Assembly (NCBI GenBank): GCA_019454045.1
Contig: SKCR01007778.1
Span: forward strand, 1-64,000
Direction of reading: 5' to 3'
From: Zanthoxylum bungeanum
Taxonomy: Eukaryota > Streptophyta > Magnoliopsida > Sapindales > Rutaceae
Length of the DNA stretch: 64,000 nt
Position numbers and translations under genes: made by a program. How positions within the stretch are numbered: position 1 is the stretch's first letter; every line of letters begins with the position of its first letter. Positions 1 to 10,836 of this stretch are shown here, one piece after another. The notes under the pieces are model-generated. The model saw only the letters and a list, made by a program, of their open reading frames with translations, made no database searches and was not told the DNA's origin.

Positions 1-423
1 GGTATAATGAGAAGGAAGAGACTAGGAAAAGAATAGCCCCCGAACAAGAAACTTAGTAGAGATGTCTTGAAGCAATCAAATTTGATGAAGTTTCGCAGGG
101 AAATAAAGACATAAAAGAGTTCAAGGAACTAAGATAAGTAGGAAAGTCAGAAAATAAAGCAAAACTTAGTAAGGAATAGCAAAGAGTATGAACCTTACGT
201 AGGTTCACGTTAAGAGGTGGGATCATCGGTAATTGAAAAACGAATTAGTAGTAAAGTTGGAACATGAAATCAGATAGTTCCTAGTAGTAGTAGTACCCTC
301 CTAGTGAGGAAGCTAACACCAGACAAGTAAACAAAAGAGCTACTTAAAGATGAGCACCATAAACAACTAAAACACATGTGCTAGTGAGAACATCATCATC
401 AAAAGACTCCAGGACATCCCCAC
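1..423 (+). other. Left part of an old degraded LTR element, no gene
   Basis: This stretch has no convincing open frame. The plus strand is rich in A and G, like the sequence on the other side of A1 (7865-9390). A1 carries a clean 5-bp target duplication, CCCAC, at 419-423 and 7865-7869, so the two stretches were continuous before A1 inserted. The joined sequence leads into a polypurine tract and LTR start near 9379-9391. I therefore infer it is the noncoding or decayed 3' interior of an old plus-strand LTR retrotransposon. No protein domain is readable, so the family is not assigned. Confidence 0.5.
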
Positions 424-1068
424 TGACAAGAAACCCACTTAGATTCGAAATCCAAGTAACCCCAAGCAACGGACAGAACCCCAAGAACCGCGAATTTGAT
501 TTTGTAGGAACAAAACCCTTCCAAGGCCACAAAGAAGACCCACAAAGAACTTGCCCTTGAGAACCCTTAAGATGAATCCTTGTAGTGTTTTTGCTAGCAA
601 ATGGAGACGCCACTAAGTTTGCCAAACTTAGATAAGTCGATTCAAACTTGAAAAGGGGAATCTCTCCCTTACAAGAATTCGGCCATAGCCAAAGCTTTAA
701 GCTTTTGAGTTTATAAATTTCGTTGGTTTCTCAAATGAAGAAGAAAGTAAGCTTAAATAGTGTTACAAAAAGAAACCCTAAAGGCATAAAGCAACAATGC
801 CCCTAAAACGAAATTACACAAATATCAAGTTTTTAAGCCTTCAAATGCCTAGGAAGCTTTATTCTAAACTGATTTGGGACAAGTGAAATGGTTTTGGGCC
901 CTTTCCATCCAAGCCCACTGCATCTCTATTTGTTTGTTGCCAGTCGACCATAAACTCTGAACTAATCCCGCCATGGCTTCTCTAAGTCTTTTTGTCCTCT
1001 GCCTCGTAATTGGCCCTTCTGGCACTTGTAATGCGTCATTTGGTTTGTTGTCGGCCTGGATCATGTCA
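424..1068 (-). repeat. A1 3' LTR
   Basis: The LTR is 645 bp with termini TGACAAG...CATGTCA on the plus strand. It matches 7219-7864 almost base for base. Its U3 part (right end on the plus strand) carries the continuation of the Pol frame, including the motif GPITRQRTKRLREAM. A TATA-like TATTTAAG lies in the middle and is conserved in the other family A LTRs. The left end abuts the CCCAC target duplication. Confidence 0.93.
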
Positions 1069-4000
1069 TCCCCTCCTCTTGAAAAGGATTCGACCTCGAA
1101 TCTGTACCTGCATCAAAAGGAGTTAAGTCAGAAACATTAAATGTAGCAGACACATTATACTTACCTTGTAAATCCAACTTGTATGCATTGTCATTAATCC
1201 GTTCCAAACTTGAAATGGACCATCCCCTCTCGGTTGTAGCTTAGATTTTACGTTGTTCAGGAAATCTCTCCTTGCGCAGGTATACCCAAACCAATCTCCA
1301 GGATGAAATACCACACGCTTTCTTCCCTTATTAGCATGAGAAGCATATTGCTCATTCTTTCGTTGTATTTGCTCTCTTGCTTTCTCATGTATGTGCTTCA
1401 CCAAATCGGCTTTCCTTTTTCCATCGAACCCCGCATGCTCATCAACAGGCAATGGTAACAAATCTAATGGAGTTAGTGGCTGAAAACCATAAACAATTTC
1501 AAATGGTGAGTAAGATGTAGAGGAATGAATACTACGATTATATGCAAATTCAACAAAAGGCAAACAATCCTCCCAGGTTTTTAAGTTCTTATTGATAATA
1601 GTACGCAATAACTGAGTCAAAGTCCTATTAACAACCTCGGTTGGGCCATCAGTTTGGGGGTGGCAAGTAGTAGAATACAAAAGTTTAGTTCCCAACTTAC
1701 CCCATAAAACTTTCCAAAAGTGACTAAGGAACTTAACATCACGATCGGAAATAGACTCCGTGGAATCCCATGGAGTCGTACTACTTCTCTAAAGAACAAG
1801 TCAGCAATGTTAGTGGCATCATCAGTTTTATGACATGCTATAAAGTGTGCCATCTTACTGAACCTATCAACCACTACAAAGATGGAATCTCTACCCTCCT
1901 AGTCTAGGTAACCCAATATAAAGTCCATTGATACATCTACCCATGGCTCACTAGGTATTGGCAACGGTGTATACAACCCATGAGGCATAACCTTAGATTT
2001 AGCCTGTTTACAAGTTAAGCATTTATCACACAAACGCTCAATATCTCTCCGCATTTTTGGCCAATAGAAATGTTCACTCAATACCCCTAAGGTCTTGGTA
2101 ATGCCAAAGTGCCCCATTAAACCTCCCCCATGTGCTTCCCTCACTAACAATTCACGCATACTACAAAAGGAATGCATAATCTATTTTCCCTAAACAGAAA
2201 CCCCATCATGTTGGTAGAATTTACTAAAAGCAGACTTTTCACATGCAGCATAGATAGTACTAAAGTCAATATCACTAGCATAAAGTTCTTTAATAAATTC
2301 AAACCCAAGCATTCTTGCACTCAATGAAGTAAGTAAAGCATACCTTCGCGATAGTGCATCGGCGACAATGTTTTCCTTACCTTGTTTGTAGCGGATTACA
2401 TATGGAAATGTCTCAACAAACTCTAACCATTTTGCGTGTCGTTTGTTCAGTTTACCTTGTCCCTTCAGATGCTTCAATGATTCATGATCTGATGGATGGA
2501 AAAACTCTAGGCCACACAAATAATGCTACCAAGTCTCAAGGGCTCGCACTAGCGCATACAACTCCTTGTCATATGGGGGGTACCTCAAAACTGCTCCATT
2601 AGCTTCTCACTAAAGTAAGCTATTGGTCGCTTTTCTTGCATAAGAACAGCCCCAATGCCTATCCCGGATGCGTCACACTCAATTTCAAAGGTCTTCTCAA
2701 AGTTGGGTAGTGCCAAGACTGGTGCACTACACAACTTCATTTTCAATCCTGGAATGCCCGCGCTCCTGCTCTTCACCCCATTTGAAGCCAAACAGTCTTC
2801 TTCACTACTTCAGTCAGTGGTGCTGCAATACTACTGAAGTCTTTAACAAATCTACGGTAGAAGCTTGCTAATCCATGGAAGCTTCTGACTTCTGTCACTG
2901 TTGCTGGTGTTGGCCAATCCTTAATTGCCTTCACCTTTTCTAAATCTACCTCGATTGCCATCTGCACTCACAACAAATCCAAGGAAGACAATTCTATCCA
3001 TACAAAAAGTGCACTATCATCAAAGTTAGCATACAGTTTTTCTTGCCTTAACACATCAAGAACATGCTTCAAATGCATAACATGCTCATCTACTGTTTTA
3101 CTGTAAACTAAGATGTCATCAAAATAAACTACAACAAACTTACCTAAAAAATGCACGCATAACATGATTCATCAATCTCATAAATGTGCTAGGTGCGTTT
3201 GAAAGACCAAATGGCATAACTAACCATTCATACAAGCCATACTTAGTCTTAAATGCAGTTTTCCACTCATCTCCCTCTCTCATGCGAATTTGATGGTATC
3301 CACTCTTTAAATCAATCTTACTAAAAATTTTGGAACCATGCAATTCATCCAACATGTCATCTAGTCTAGGAATGGGGTGACGATACTTTACCGTAATATG
3401 TTGATAGCTCGGCAATCAACGCACATGCGCCACGTCCCATCTTTCTTAGGAACTAGAAGCACTGGTACTGCACAAGGACTCATGCTTTCCCTGACATACC
3501 CCTTGTCCATCAACTCTCGTACTTGCCTTTGTAGCTCATTTGTCTCCTCGGGATTGCTCCTATAAGCCGGTCTGTTAGGAATGACTGCTCCAGGTATGAA
3601 GTCTATCTGGTGCTCGATACCTCTAATGGGTGGAAGCCCACTAGGTATGTCCTCTGTCAGTACATCACTGTAATCCTGCAAAAGAGATGAAATAGACACA
3701 GGAAGCAAAGGGTTAGTGTTAGTAAAATAAATATGATGCTCTTTATAGACTAACTACAATAGCATGAGCTTGCTAGCCTTGAATGCTTTCCTCGCTTCAC
3801 CCTCACCCATGTAGAAACCCTTTTTAACTCTCCCTTTTGTTTCCCCCTCACGTTCACTCACACTCCCCTTGGGAACTCCCACGACTTTGGCCTTATTTTT
3901 CTCACCAGATACGTCACTCTCACTAGTCTCACCCAAGGTGGTGTTTCCCTTCGCTCTCTCTTTGTCACGCTCAAGTTGCAACTTAACCTGGTCTTCATGG

Positions 4001-4560
4001 ACTTGTGCAGGTGTAAGTGGGTATAATGTAAGGGTTTTCCTTTATGCTGAAAAGATTTTATTCTTGAACCCATCATGAATAACCTTCTTATCAAACTGCC
4101 ACGGTCTACCCAAAGAATATGTCCTGCATGCATCGGTATCACATCACATAGGACATCATCTGTGTATGGCCCAATGGTAAAACTCAACAATACTTGCTTT
4201 GTCACACTTTTCCCCACAATCATTTAACCATTGCAACTTGTAAGGCTTCGGGTCTCAAGCAACTCAACCCCAATCGCTCAATCAAAGCTGTGCGAGCAAC
4301 ATTAGTACAACTGCCCCCATCTATAATCATACTACACCCCTTACCATTCACACGACACCTAGTATGGAATATGTTCTCCCTCTGCTGCATACTCTCATCC
4401 TCTACAACATGTGCACTCAAAGCACGCTTGACAACTAAGGATAAGTTATTCAGCGGGTATGCAGCTCCCGCATGGTCACTAGCATCCTCCAACTCTGGCA
4501 TCTCATCATCAACCTCACTATCAGTAGAGTACACATCTCCACTCTTCTTATCAATCACTA
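864..4560 (-). pseudogene. A1 pol: protease, RT, RNase H, integrase, frameshifted
   Basis: On the minus strand the order is: protease with active site IIDGGSCTNVA (about 4305-4335); RT from about 3500 with the YFDD box near 3116-3129; RNase H with ECDASG and ADALSRR (about 2340-2690); and integrase with a [11 protein letters not shown] zinc-finger half (about 2010-2050), the core, and the C-terminal region ending inside the LTR. Open pieces lie at 3388-3708, 3140-3415, 2968-3165, 2773-2967, 2585-2791, 2190-2519, 1899-2177, 1617-1874, 1123-1695 and 864-1064. They overlap in different frames, so there are many small indels. The last piece covers the LTR-encoded tail but is frameshifted after the LVQS residues. 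Non-functional as read. Confidence 0.88.
1069..1080 (-). other. A1 polypurine tract
   Basis: On the minus strand this is AAGAGGAGGGGA, lying directly against the TG of the 3' LTR, where the plus-strand primer of LTR elements is expected. A4 has the equivalent tract at 44368-44380. The tract is also translated as part of the Pol C-terminus (residues around NPFQEGGDD). Confidence 0.8.
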
Positions 4561-5796
4561 AGGTACGTCTATTGGGACATTCTGAAGCATAGTGTCCATG
4601 CCCAAACATTTAAAACACTTGACATCCTTAGTTCTAGTAGTTGTACCGTCGGGGTTTTGGTCTAGGTTTACTCGATTCAGCAGTCTCTTTACCCTTGGTA
4701 CTAGGTTCGGCCCTAGGCTTATTAAAGCCTCCACTGAACTCGCCTCTAGAAGCTTGTCAAGCCTCCATCCCGCTTCTCATTCGGAACCCATTTTCCCTTC
4801 CATGCAGAAGTAGCCTGAGTACCAAATCTGGATGTTGACCTTTTCTTGAGTTGCCTTTCTACCTTGATAGCCATGTGAAGCATATCCTCCAAATCACACA
4901 GTGATGCAACTCCACCATATTTGCTATCTCGTTATTCAAGCCCCCTAGAAACCGTGCCATAGTAGCTTCTGCATCCTCAACTACATTTGCCCTGATCATG
5001 GCAACTTCCATCTCTGTGTAATAGTCTTCAACACTCTTGGCCCCCTGATACAGATGTTGTAGTTTCTGATACAACTCCCTATAGTAATGGCTGGGTATAA
5101 ATCTTTTTCTCATGAGACCTCTAAGTTCTGCCCACGTCTGAACCGGTCTCTCATAGTTTCTCCTCCGAGTAGAGACAAGCTGATCCCACCAAATCATAGC
5201 ATAATCGGTAAACTCAATTGCTGCCAGACTGATCTTCTTCTCGTCTGAGTAGTGATAACATTTGAAAATCAATTCTATTTTCTTTTCCCATTCTAAATAA
5301 GCTTCAGGATCATTCTTGCCTTTGAATGTTGGTATCTTGATCTTGATTGTACCTAGATCACCATCTACATCTCCTCGCCTTCCAAATCCTCTCTGATCAT
5401 AATCCCCTCTTCTGGCATCAAATGCACCTCTATCATCAAACCGTCTATCCCTCCTATCATTCCTCCTATCAAACCTCCTATTAGGCCTCCTATCATGCCC
5501 AGGCTGAAATCTCTCCTCCACATCATCAAAACCATCAGAATCATCAAACTCATTTTCAGCTTCTTCTTCATCTGGTGGTACATACTGTGGTGGTACACGG
5601 CGAGGTGGCACATTATGAGGTGGTGGTACATTATGGGGTGGTGGTACATTGAGGTGGTGGTGGTCTGGGACCGCTACCAGTTTGAATACTCTCTACACTC
5701 TTGTCAATCTCTCCAAAGCAGTATTCATGTTCTCAATCATATCTGTAACTTCCTATCCAAAGCCTCAAGCTTATCTTCAGTGGTTAGACCTGCCAT
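4561..5796 (-). pseudogene. A1 gag, frameshifted
   Basis: The start is taken at the ATG at 5796-5794 (MAGLTTE), conserved in A2, A3 and A4. The open pieces are 4859-5611 and 4220-4609. The N-terminal third is proline-rich, then Arg/Asp-rich (RRFDRRNDRRDRRF). The capsid-like core reads YLEWEKKIELIF and WWDQLVSTRRR, as in plant gypsy Gag. The zinc knuckle at about 4575-4620 is interrupted: only the second half (FGHGHYASECP) is in frame. Gag would form the particle that packages the RNA. It lies directly upstream of protease, and in family A gag and pol appear to have been one continuous frame (see A4). Confidence 0.88.
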
Positions 5797-6317
5797 CTCA
5801 ACACTAAGAAAACAGATTAGAAATAACAAAAGAAAGTAAAGCAAATATGCAAATCCTCACAATCTCACGTGTTTACACTCGAATGATATCACTCCACTCG
5901 TGTTTGCACTCTATTGGCTTTTACCCGATACTGTGCTCACAATCACTGCCTTTTACCACTCTTGAGTTCGTCCTCAATTCAAATGTGAACCACACTCAAT
6001 CCAAGAATACAAACCAAATGTAGTCCTCAAGCTAGCATGAACACAACGGACCCAATAATATATATATATAGGGCAGGCGGAAAACAAAAACGCGAACAGG
6101 AATAGTAATGACGGAGACTCGATCAATAATACTTAAGCTATAGTAATTATAAATAAGGAGTAAACAATTAGCACGATGAGAAACAAATAAGCATGCAAAT
6201 TCACGGTCGTATGCAATTTCGGGAGAAAATTGGCACTTCTATAGAAATTTTGATGGAATACCCTCCATGGGCACCTAAATGATAAAATGGAACAAACTAG
6301 ATTCAACAAAAAATTTC

Positions 6318-6365
<48 letters not shown>

Positions 6366-7201
6366 CTCAAGTGATCACTATCACTCAAGTCCTTTTCTCT
6401 TTTTTTTTTTTTATACGTCAGATGCTAATAAAAGTGGTTCTGATTTCAGAGGCGATTTAGGTTTGGATTTCAGAGGCTGATTTAGGTTCTGATTTCAGAG
6501 GCTGATTTAGGTTCTGATTTCAGAGGCTGGTTTCAAAGCCTGATTTCAGAGTCTGATGAGGGTCTGAATCAGGGTCTGAAGTCAGAGGCTGCTGGTCAGT
6601 GTCTGATTTCAGAGTCGAATAAGGGTCTGATTTCAGGGTCTGAATTCAGAGGCTAATTTTCAGAGGTTACTGGTCAGGGTCTGAATTCAGAGGCTACTGG
6701 TCTGGGTCTGATTTCAGAGGCTAAGTTTCAGGGTCTGATCTCAGAGGCTAATTTTCAGAGGTCTGGTCAGGGTCTGATTTCAGAGGCTGATTCAATGGTT
6801 ATGTTTCAGGGTCTGATCTCAGAGTCTGATTTCAGAGGCAGATTTCAAAGGTTACGTTTTAGGTCTGATTTCAGACTTCACTAGGGTTTAGAAACAAAAC
6901 ACCAGCCGCCAAGAACATGCTTATTTCTCAAACATATGCTAAAGAACCGAATGACTATGACGAACTGATAGGATGAACAGAACAGAAGCCCAGAACTGGA
7001 AAAAGATAAAAGATGAGCTGATATGCAGAACAATAAAAACCAGATCCAGACTATGCTTCACAACAAACCAGATCCAGAATATGAACAAAACAAAACAGAA
7101 ACAAAACAAGATCCAACAAGAACTGAAACGAAAATAACAAAGAACAAAATAAAACAGAATCAAACAAAAGGAAAAGATAGAAAATCAGACCTTGGAACCC
7201 T
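5797..7201 (-). other. A1 leader (5' UTR)
   Basis: About 1.4 kb between PBS and gag with no coding signal. It holds a TA microsatellite (about 6058-6070), a 42-base T run (6320-6361), a TGATCACT-containing palindrome beside it, and the short-palindrome array at about 6430-6890. An AG preceded by a pyrimidine tract lies just upstream of the gag ATG in every family A copy and resembles a splice acceptor, but splicing is not shown. Confidence 0.75.
6430..6890. repeat. A1 leader array of TCTGATTTCAGA-like units
   Basis: A degenerate tandem array built on TCTGATTTCAGA, whose arms TCTGA and TCAGA are reverse complements, so each unit is a small palindrome. Units are separated by short variable spacers (AGGCTGATTTAGGT, AGGGTCTGA and similar). 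The same array occupies the same place in A2, A3 and A4, with different unit order and length. It is absent from the B2 leader. Confidence 0.88.
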
Positions 7202-7216
7202 GAGCTCTAGATACCA
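7202..7216 (-). other. A1 primer binding site (tRNA-Met type)
   Basis: On the minus strand this reads TGGTATCTAGAGCTC, two bases after the LTR ends. The usual plant initiator tRNA-Met site is TGGTATCAGAGC. Here one extra T follows TGGTATC. The families B and C sites in this window have the normal form. Confidence 0.82.
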
Positions 7217-7218
7217 AA

Positions 7219-7864
7219 TGACAAGAAACCCTTAGATTCGAAATCCAAGTAAACCCCAAGCAACGGACAGAACCCCAAGAACCGCGAATTTGATTTTGTA
7301 GGAACAAAACCCTTCCAAGGCCACAAAGAAGACCCACAAAGAACTTGCCCTTGAGAACCCTTAAGATGAATCCTTGTAGTGTTTTTGCTAGCAAATGGAG
7401 ACGCCACTAAGTTTGCCAAACTTAGATAAGTCGATTCAAACTTGAAAAGGGGAATCTCTCCCTTACAAGAATTCGGCCATAGCCAAAGCTTTAAGCTTTT
7501 GAGTTTATAAATTTCGTTGGTTCCTCAAATGAAGAAGAAAGTAAGCTTAAATAGTGTTACAAAAAGAAACCCTAAAGGCATAAAGACAACAATGCCCCTA
7601 AAAATGAAATACACAAATATCAAGTTTTTAAGCCTTCAAATGCCTAGGAAGCTTTATTCTAAACTGATTTGGGCCAAGTGAAATGGTTTTGGGCCCTTTC
7701 CATCCAAGCCCTCATGCATCTCTATTTGTTTGTTGCAGTCGACCATAAAACTCTGAACTAATCCCGCCATTGCTTCTCTAAGTCTTTTGGTCCTCTGCCT
7801 CGTAATTGGCCCTTCTGGCACTTGTAATGCTTCATTTGGTTTGTTGTCGGCCTGGATCATGTCA
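7219..7864 (-). repeat. A1 5' LTR
   Basis: The LTR is 646 bp, TG...CA, and matches 424-1068. The right flank begins CCCAC, the target duplication. On the minus strand it would carry the promoter (TATA-like TATTTAAG) and open the element's transcript. Confidence 0.93.
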
Positions 7865-9390
7865 CCCACCCTCCTAACCCCTGTTAGACAATAGTAACAA
7901 TGATGGATCTTGAAGGTTGCCTTAAGACACTCTCAGGAATAAGTGAGAGAATAGTGAAAGAAGACCGAAACATAAGATCTTCAGGCAAGCTTAAGAACAG
8001 AATAAAAGTAAGTGACAGTTCTGAGTAAAAGAGTAAAGAAGAAGTTGTTCAAATGGAGCGGTACAGAAATGAAGTAGTGACATGGCTAAGGGAATGTAAG
8101 AAATGATATCCTTCTAATAAAGAAGCAAGAGACTAGGCCGATGAGTCCTAGGAGTAGAACAAAGCTAGAGAGAAGAAAAAAGGTCAACAAGTAATTAGTT
8201 GGAAAAGAATCTGTCGAGAAGATAGGAGAAAATACTAAGCAAGCAAAAAATAGAAGAATGTAATAACAAAGGTTTCTTAGTATCAGCCTTAGTTGGGTGG
8301 TTTAGTAGACTTGTAGTATAATAAGGAATCGAAGAGATAAAATTACTGCAATGTTGCAATTTGTATAGCAGGTGAATCCTCAAGTATGGTAAAATGGCAT
8401 GTATTTGAGTAACGACCTTTGACAGTAACCAAATTTATAGTAACAATGAAAGCAAAGTACAAAAGAGTACGAGCTATAGCCAGGATCAAATTTCTAGCGT
8501 CGATGTTAATAGCAGGGAATGCGGTTTAGGTACTAAGGTGCATGCAATTAAGCTTGAATCCGTAGTCAATTGAGGAGAACCACTAGGAAACTACTCATAA
8601 GCAATATTTTAAGTACGAGCATCATCGGAAGGCAATATCAAAAGCCCTAGGCCTACATGGATAAGCAAAGATATTAGAACTTGAAGTGAGAAGCTCATAA
8701 GCCGTTGAAGCTTGGCAAGGAGGATATAGAGAATTAAGTAACTACGAGATGAGAAAGATTATTAAGATCAAGTTGGACAAATGGAGCAAAAGCATTGTTA
8801 ATAATGACAAGGATCACTCCTGTAAAATTATTGATTCCGGAAGAGGAACATTAGAAGCCAAAACGTTGGAGGACACCAGTTTTGGTGGAGTGAGAGTGAA
8901 AGGTGTCAGATAAGAAGAACTTGATAGAGTCAAAAAATTGTTGAAAAACATACCAAAGATCTAGAGAAAGATATTTCCTTGGAGATAAGGAATGTTAAGC
9001 ACAACTAAAGGTCCAGAAATGAGGGTAGTTAAGGATACTCAGTGAAGATCTTATGAAATGAGAATGAGGTATGTACTTCTCAGTAAAGGATTTAAGGGAT
9101 ATTCACTGAAACCACAAACTCGAAAGTAGTAGTTTATCAAGTATGAAATAGGGTTCGATGTATGAATTATATATTAAGAAAGATGGATAATCTCATATGC
9201 TCACTAGCCAATTGATAAATGATTAGCCGGGTAAAGATCTTCATAGTTAAGCCAAATAGAATCCTCGATGATGAATAGAATAATTACACGCATAGTACGA
9301 GTTTATAAAGGACCCATATAAATCCAGTGACCTATGATAAGACCCTAAGTTTAAAAGGATTCGAGGAAGAATCCTATTTAAGGGGGGAAT
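7865..9390 (+). other. Interior of an old plus-strand LTR element, no readable gene
   Basis: A 1.5-kb stretch with marked A+G excess on the plus strand and stops in all frames. It ends in TTAAGGGGGGAAT (about 9379-9390), a typical polypurine tract, followed at once by TGTAATGACC, a common start of plant gypsy LTRs. I infer the 3' interior of an old plus-strand LTR retrotransposon whose coding region is decayed or was never present. It continues 1-423 across A1. Confidence 0.5.
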
Positions 9391-10835
9391 TGTAATGACC
9401 AAGGATTTCAACTACTATTACACTGTGATATGAGTTGTCATAAAATGTAAACCATGTTTGGAAACATAAACTGACAAGAAACTCACTTGGGTTGGAAACA
9501 CCCACAAGTATTTTTCTCAAAACCCCCCAAGAACTTTGAATACTGATTTTGTAGGAACAAAACCCAACCAAGATCAGCCCCTAACCACCATGAAACTCAC
9601 GTCCATGATAACCACAAGCATGAAATCAGATTGTTTTTTGCTAGCAATGGAGACGCCACTAAGTTGCTAAGCTTAGATAAGTCAATTTGAACTTGAAAAG
9701 GGGAATCCCTCCCTCAACAAGGATTTAGCCATAGCCAAAACTTAAAAGCTTTAAATTTTGATGAAAATGTCATGAATAAAAATCCAAAGAAGAAGAAAAC
9801 AAAGTTTAAATAGGTTACAAAGGAAAACCCTAAAGGTGTGAATGGATAAAAATGTCCCTAAAGTGAAATTACCAAAAGACATAAAAACTACCCAAAGCTT
9901 TCACTCAAGCACATCCTCAAAAGTATTTTCCCACCTAAAGTAGCTTAAAACAATGATTTGAAATTAATCTAACCTAAGCTAATTTGAGGTGCTTACATCA
10001 AATAGTAAATTGACGTGTTTACTCAATAAGCAAGGTTCTAAGCATAATTATGCCTAATGGATAGTCAACATGCTAATTACATCATAAATAAAGTCAACAT
10101 ATCGAGCACAAATGACAAAAATGCCCCCATTTGGCCGAATTCAACATAGTCCCAAAATAGGTCAAATCGGGTCAAAAGGATGCTGGTGCTGAAGCTGCTT
10201 GCTATGCTTCAGTCTGAGCTGATCTGGGTCAAATGAAATAGCTTGGGGACCTCTTGGTTATGTAGTGTGTCTCTGTTGTGCACTTGACTTGGTTGCTGCA
10301 ACTGATCACATAGCTCGGAGCTAGTCCCGCAGAGGCCTCTCTGATCTTCTTTGCTCTTTGTCGTGTGATTGGACCTATTGGCAACTACATGGGTTCCTCA
10401 AAGATGTTAGTTGATCATGTAATGTCTCTGCTGTGGTTGGACTCATGTCACAAACCCTCATAAGATGATTATGGAATCAATCGATAAATCTTCAGGATTT
10501 CGATATTAGATGTCATTATATTCCACTTGGACAACCCATGATATTTGAGGCATCACTTTCCCATACGGACTCCGATTTTTATGAATTTTATATAATCAGA
10601 AAGTTGAGTCGATATCTACAACTTTTGTGTTGAATGTGTTTTGCAAATTCTAACCCGAAATGGGCTAAAAATACAAATCAAAAATTCAGATGAATAATGC
10701 CGCAGACCTATCTAGAATAATAATCTCAAAACTTCTATATATTTCCACATTTTCCCCATTTTTCCAAATATCAAATAACCCCCTACTATATAAAGAGAAC
10801 ATTATTACCATTTCACAAAATTTGGAAAATGAGAG
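9391..10835 (+). repeat. Old-element LTR, interrupted by solo LTR B1
   Basis: Segments 9391-9471 and 10451-10835 read as one plus-strand LTR. It begins TGTAATGACC after a polypurine tract. It carries the CCATACGGACTCCGATTTTTATG segment type seen in many plant gypsy LTRs, and a TATA box CTATATAAAG near 10787. It is split by B1 and cut at 10835, where A2 pol sequence begins. The part downstream of the TATA box may resume after A2 at 17500, but that is inference. Confidence 0.55.
9472..10450 (-). repeat. B1: solo LTR of family B
   Basis: A 979-bp LTR, TGACAAGAAACTCACTTGGG...GGACTCATGTCA, matching the two LTRs of B2 (33489-34436 and 48243-49219). No internal sequence is attached on either side. 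Flanks TAAAC (9467-9471) and CAAAC (10451-10455) agree at four of five bases, consistent with an aged target duplication. This is the usual product of LTR-LTR recombination. Orientation is inferred from B2. Confidence 0.9.
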
Positions 10836-10836
10836 A

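Larger units (their letters stand above)
424..7864 (-). mobile_element. A1: complete family A Ty3/gypsy (CRM-like) retrotransposon
   Basis: This is a complete minus-strand LTR retrotransposon of about 7.4 kb. Both LTRs begin TG and end CA, and the element is flanked by a perfect 5-bp duplication (CCCAC at 419-423 and 7865-7869). Read on the minus strand the order is 5' LTR (7219-7864), PBS, leader with a short-palindrome array, gag, protease, RT, RNase H, integrase, PPT and 3' LTR (424-1068). The RT and Gag wording (for example [12 protein letters not shown] and [19 protein letters not shown]) matches plant chromoviruses of the CRM group as I know them; lineage is by recall, not by a tree. 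The two LTRs look nearly identical by eye, so insertion is recent. Several frameshifts make it non-autonomous. Confidence 0.93.
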
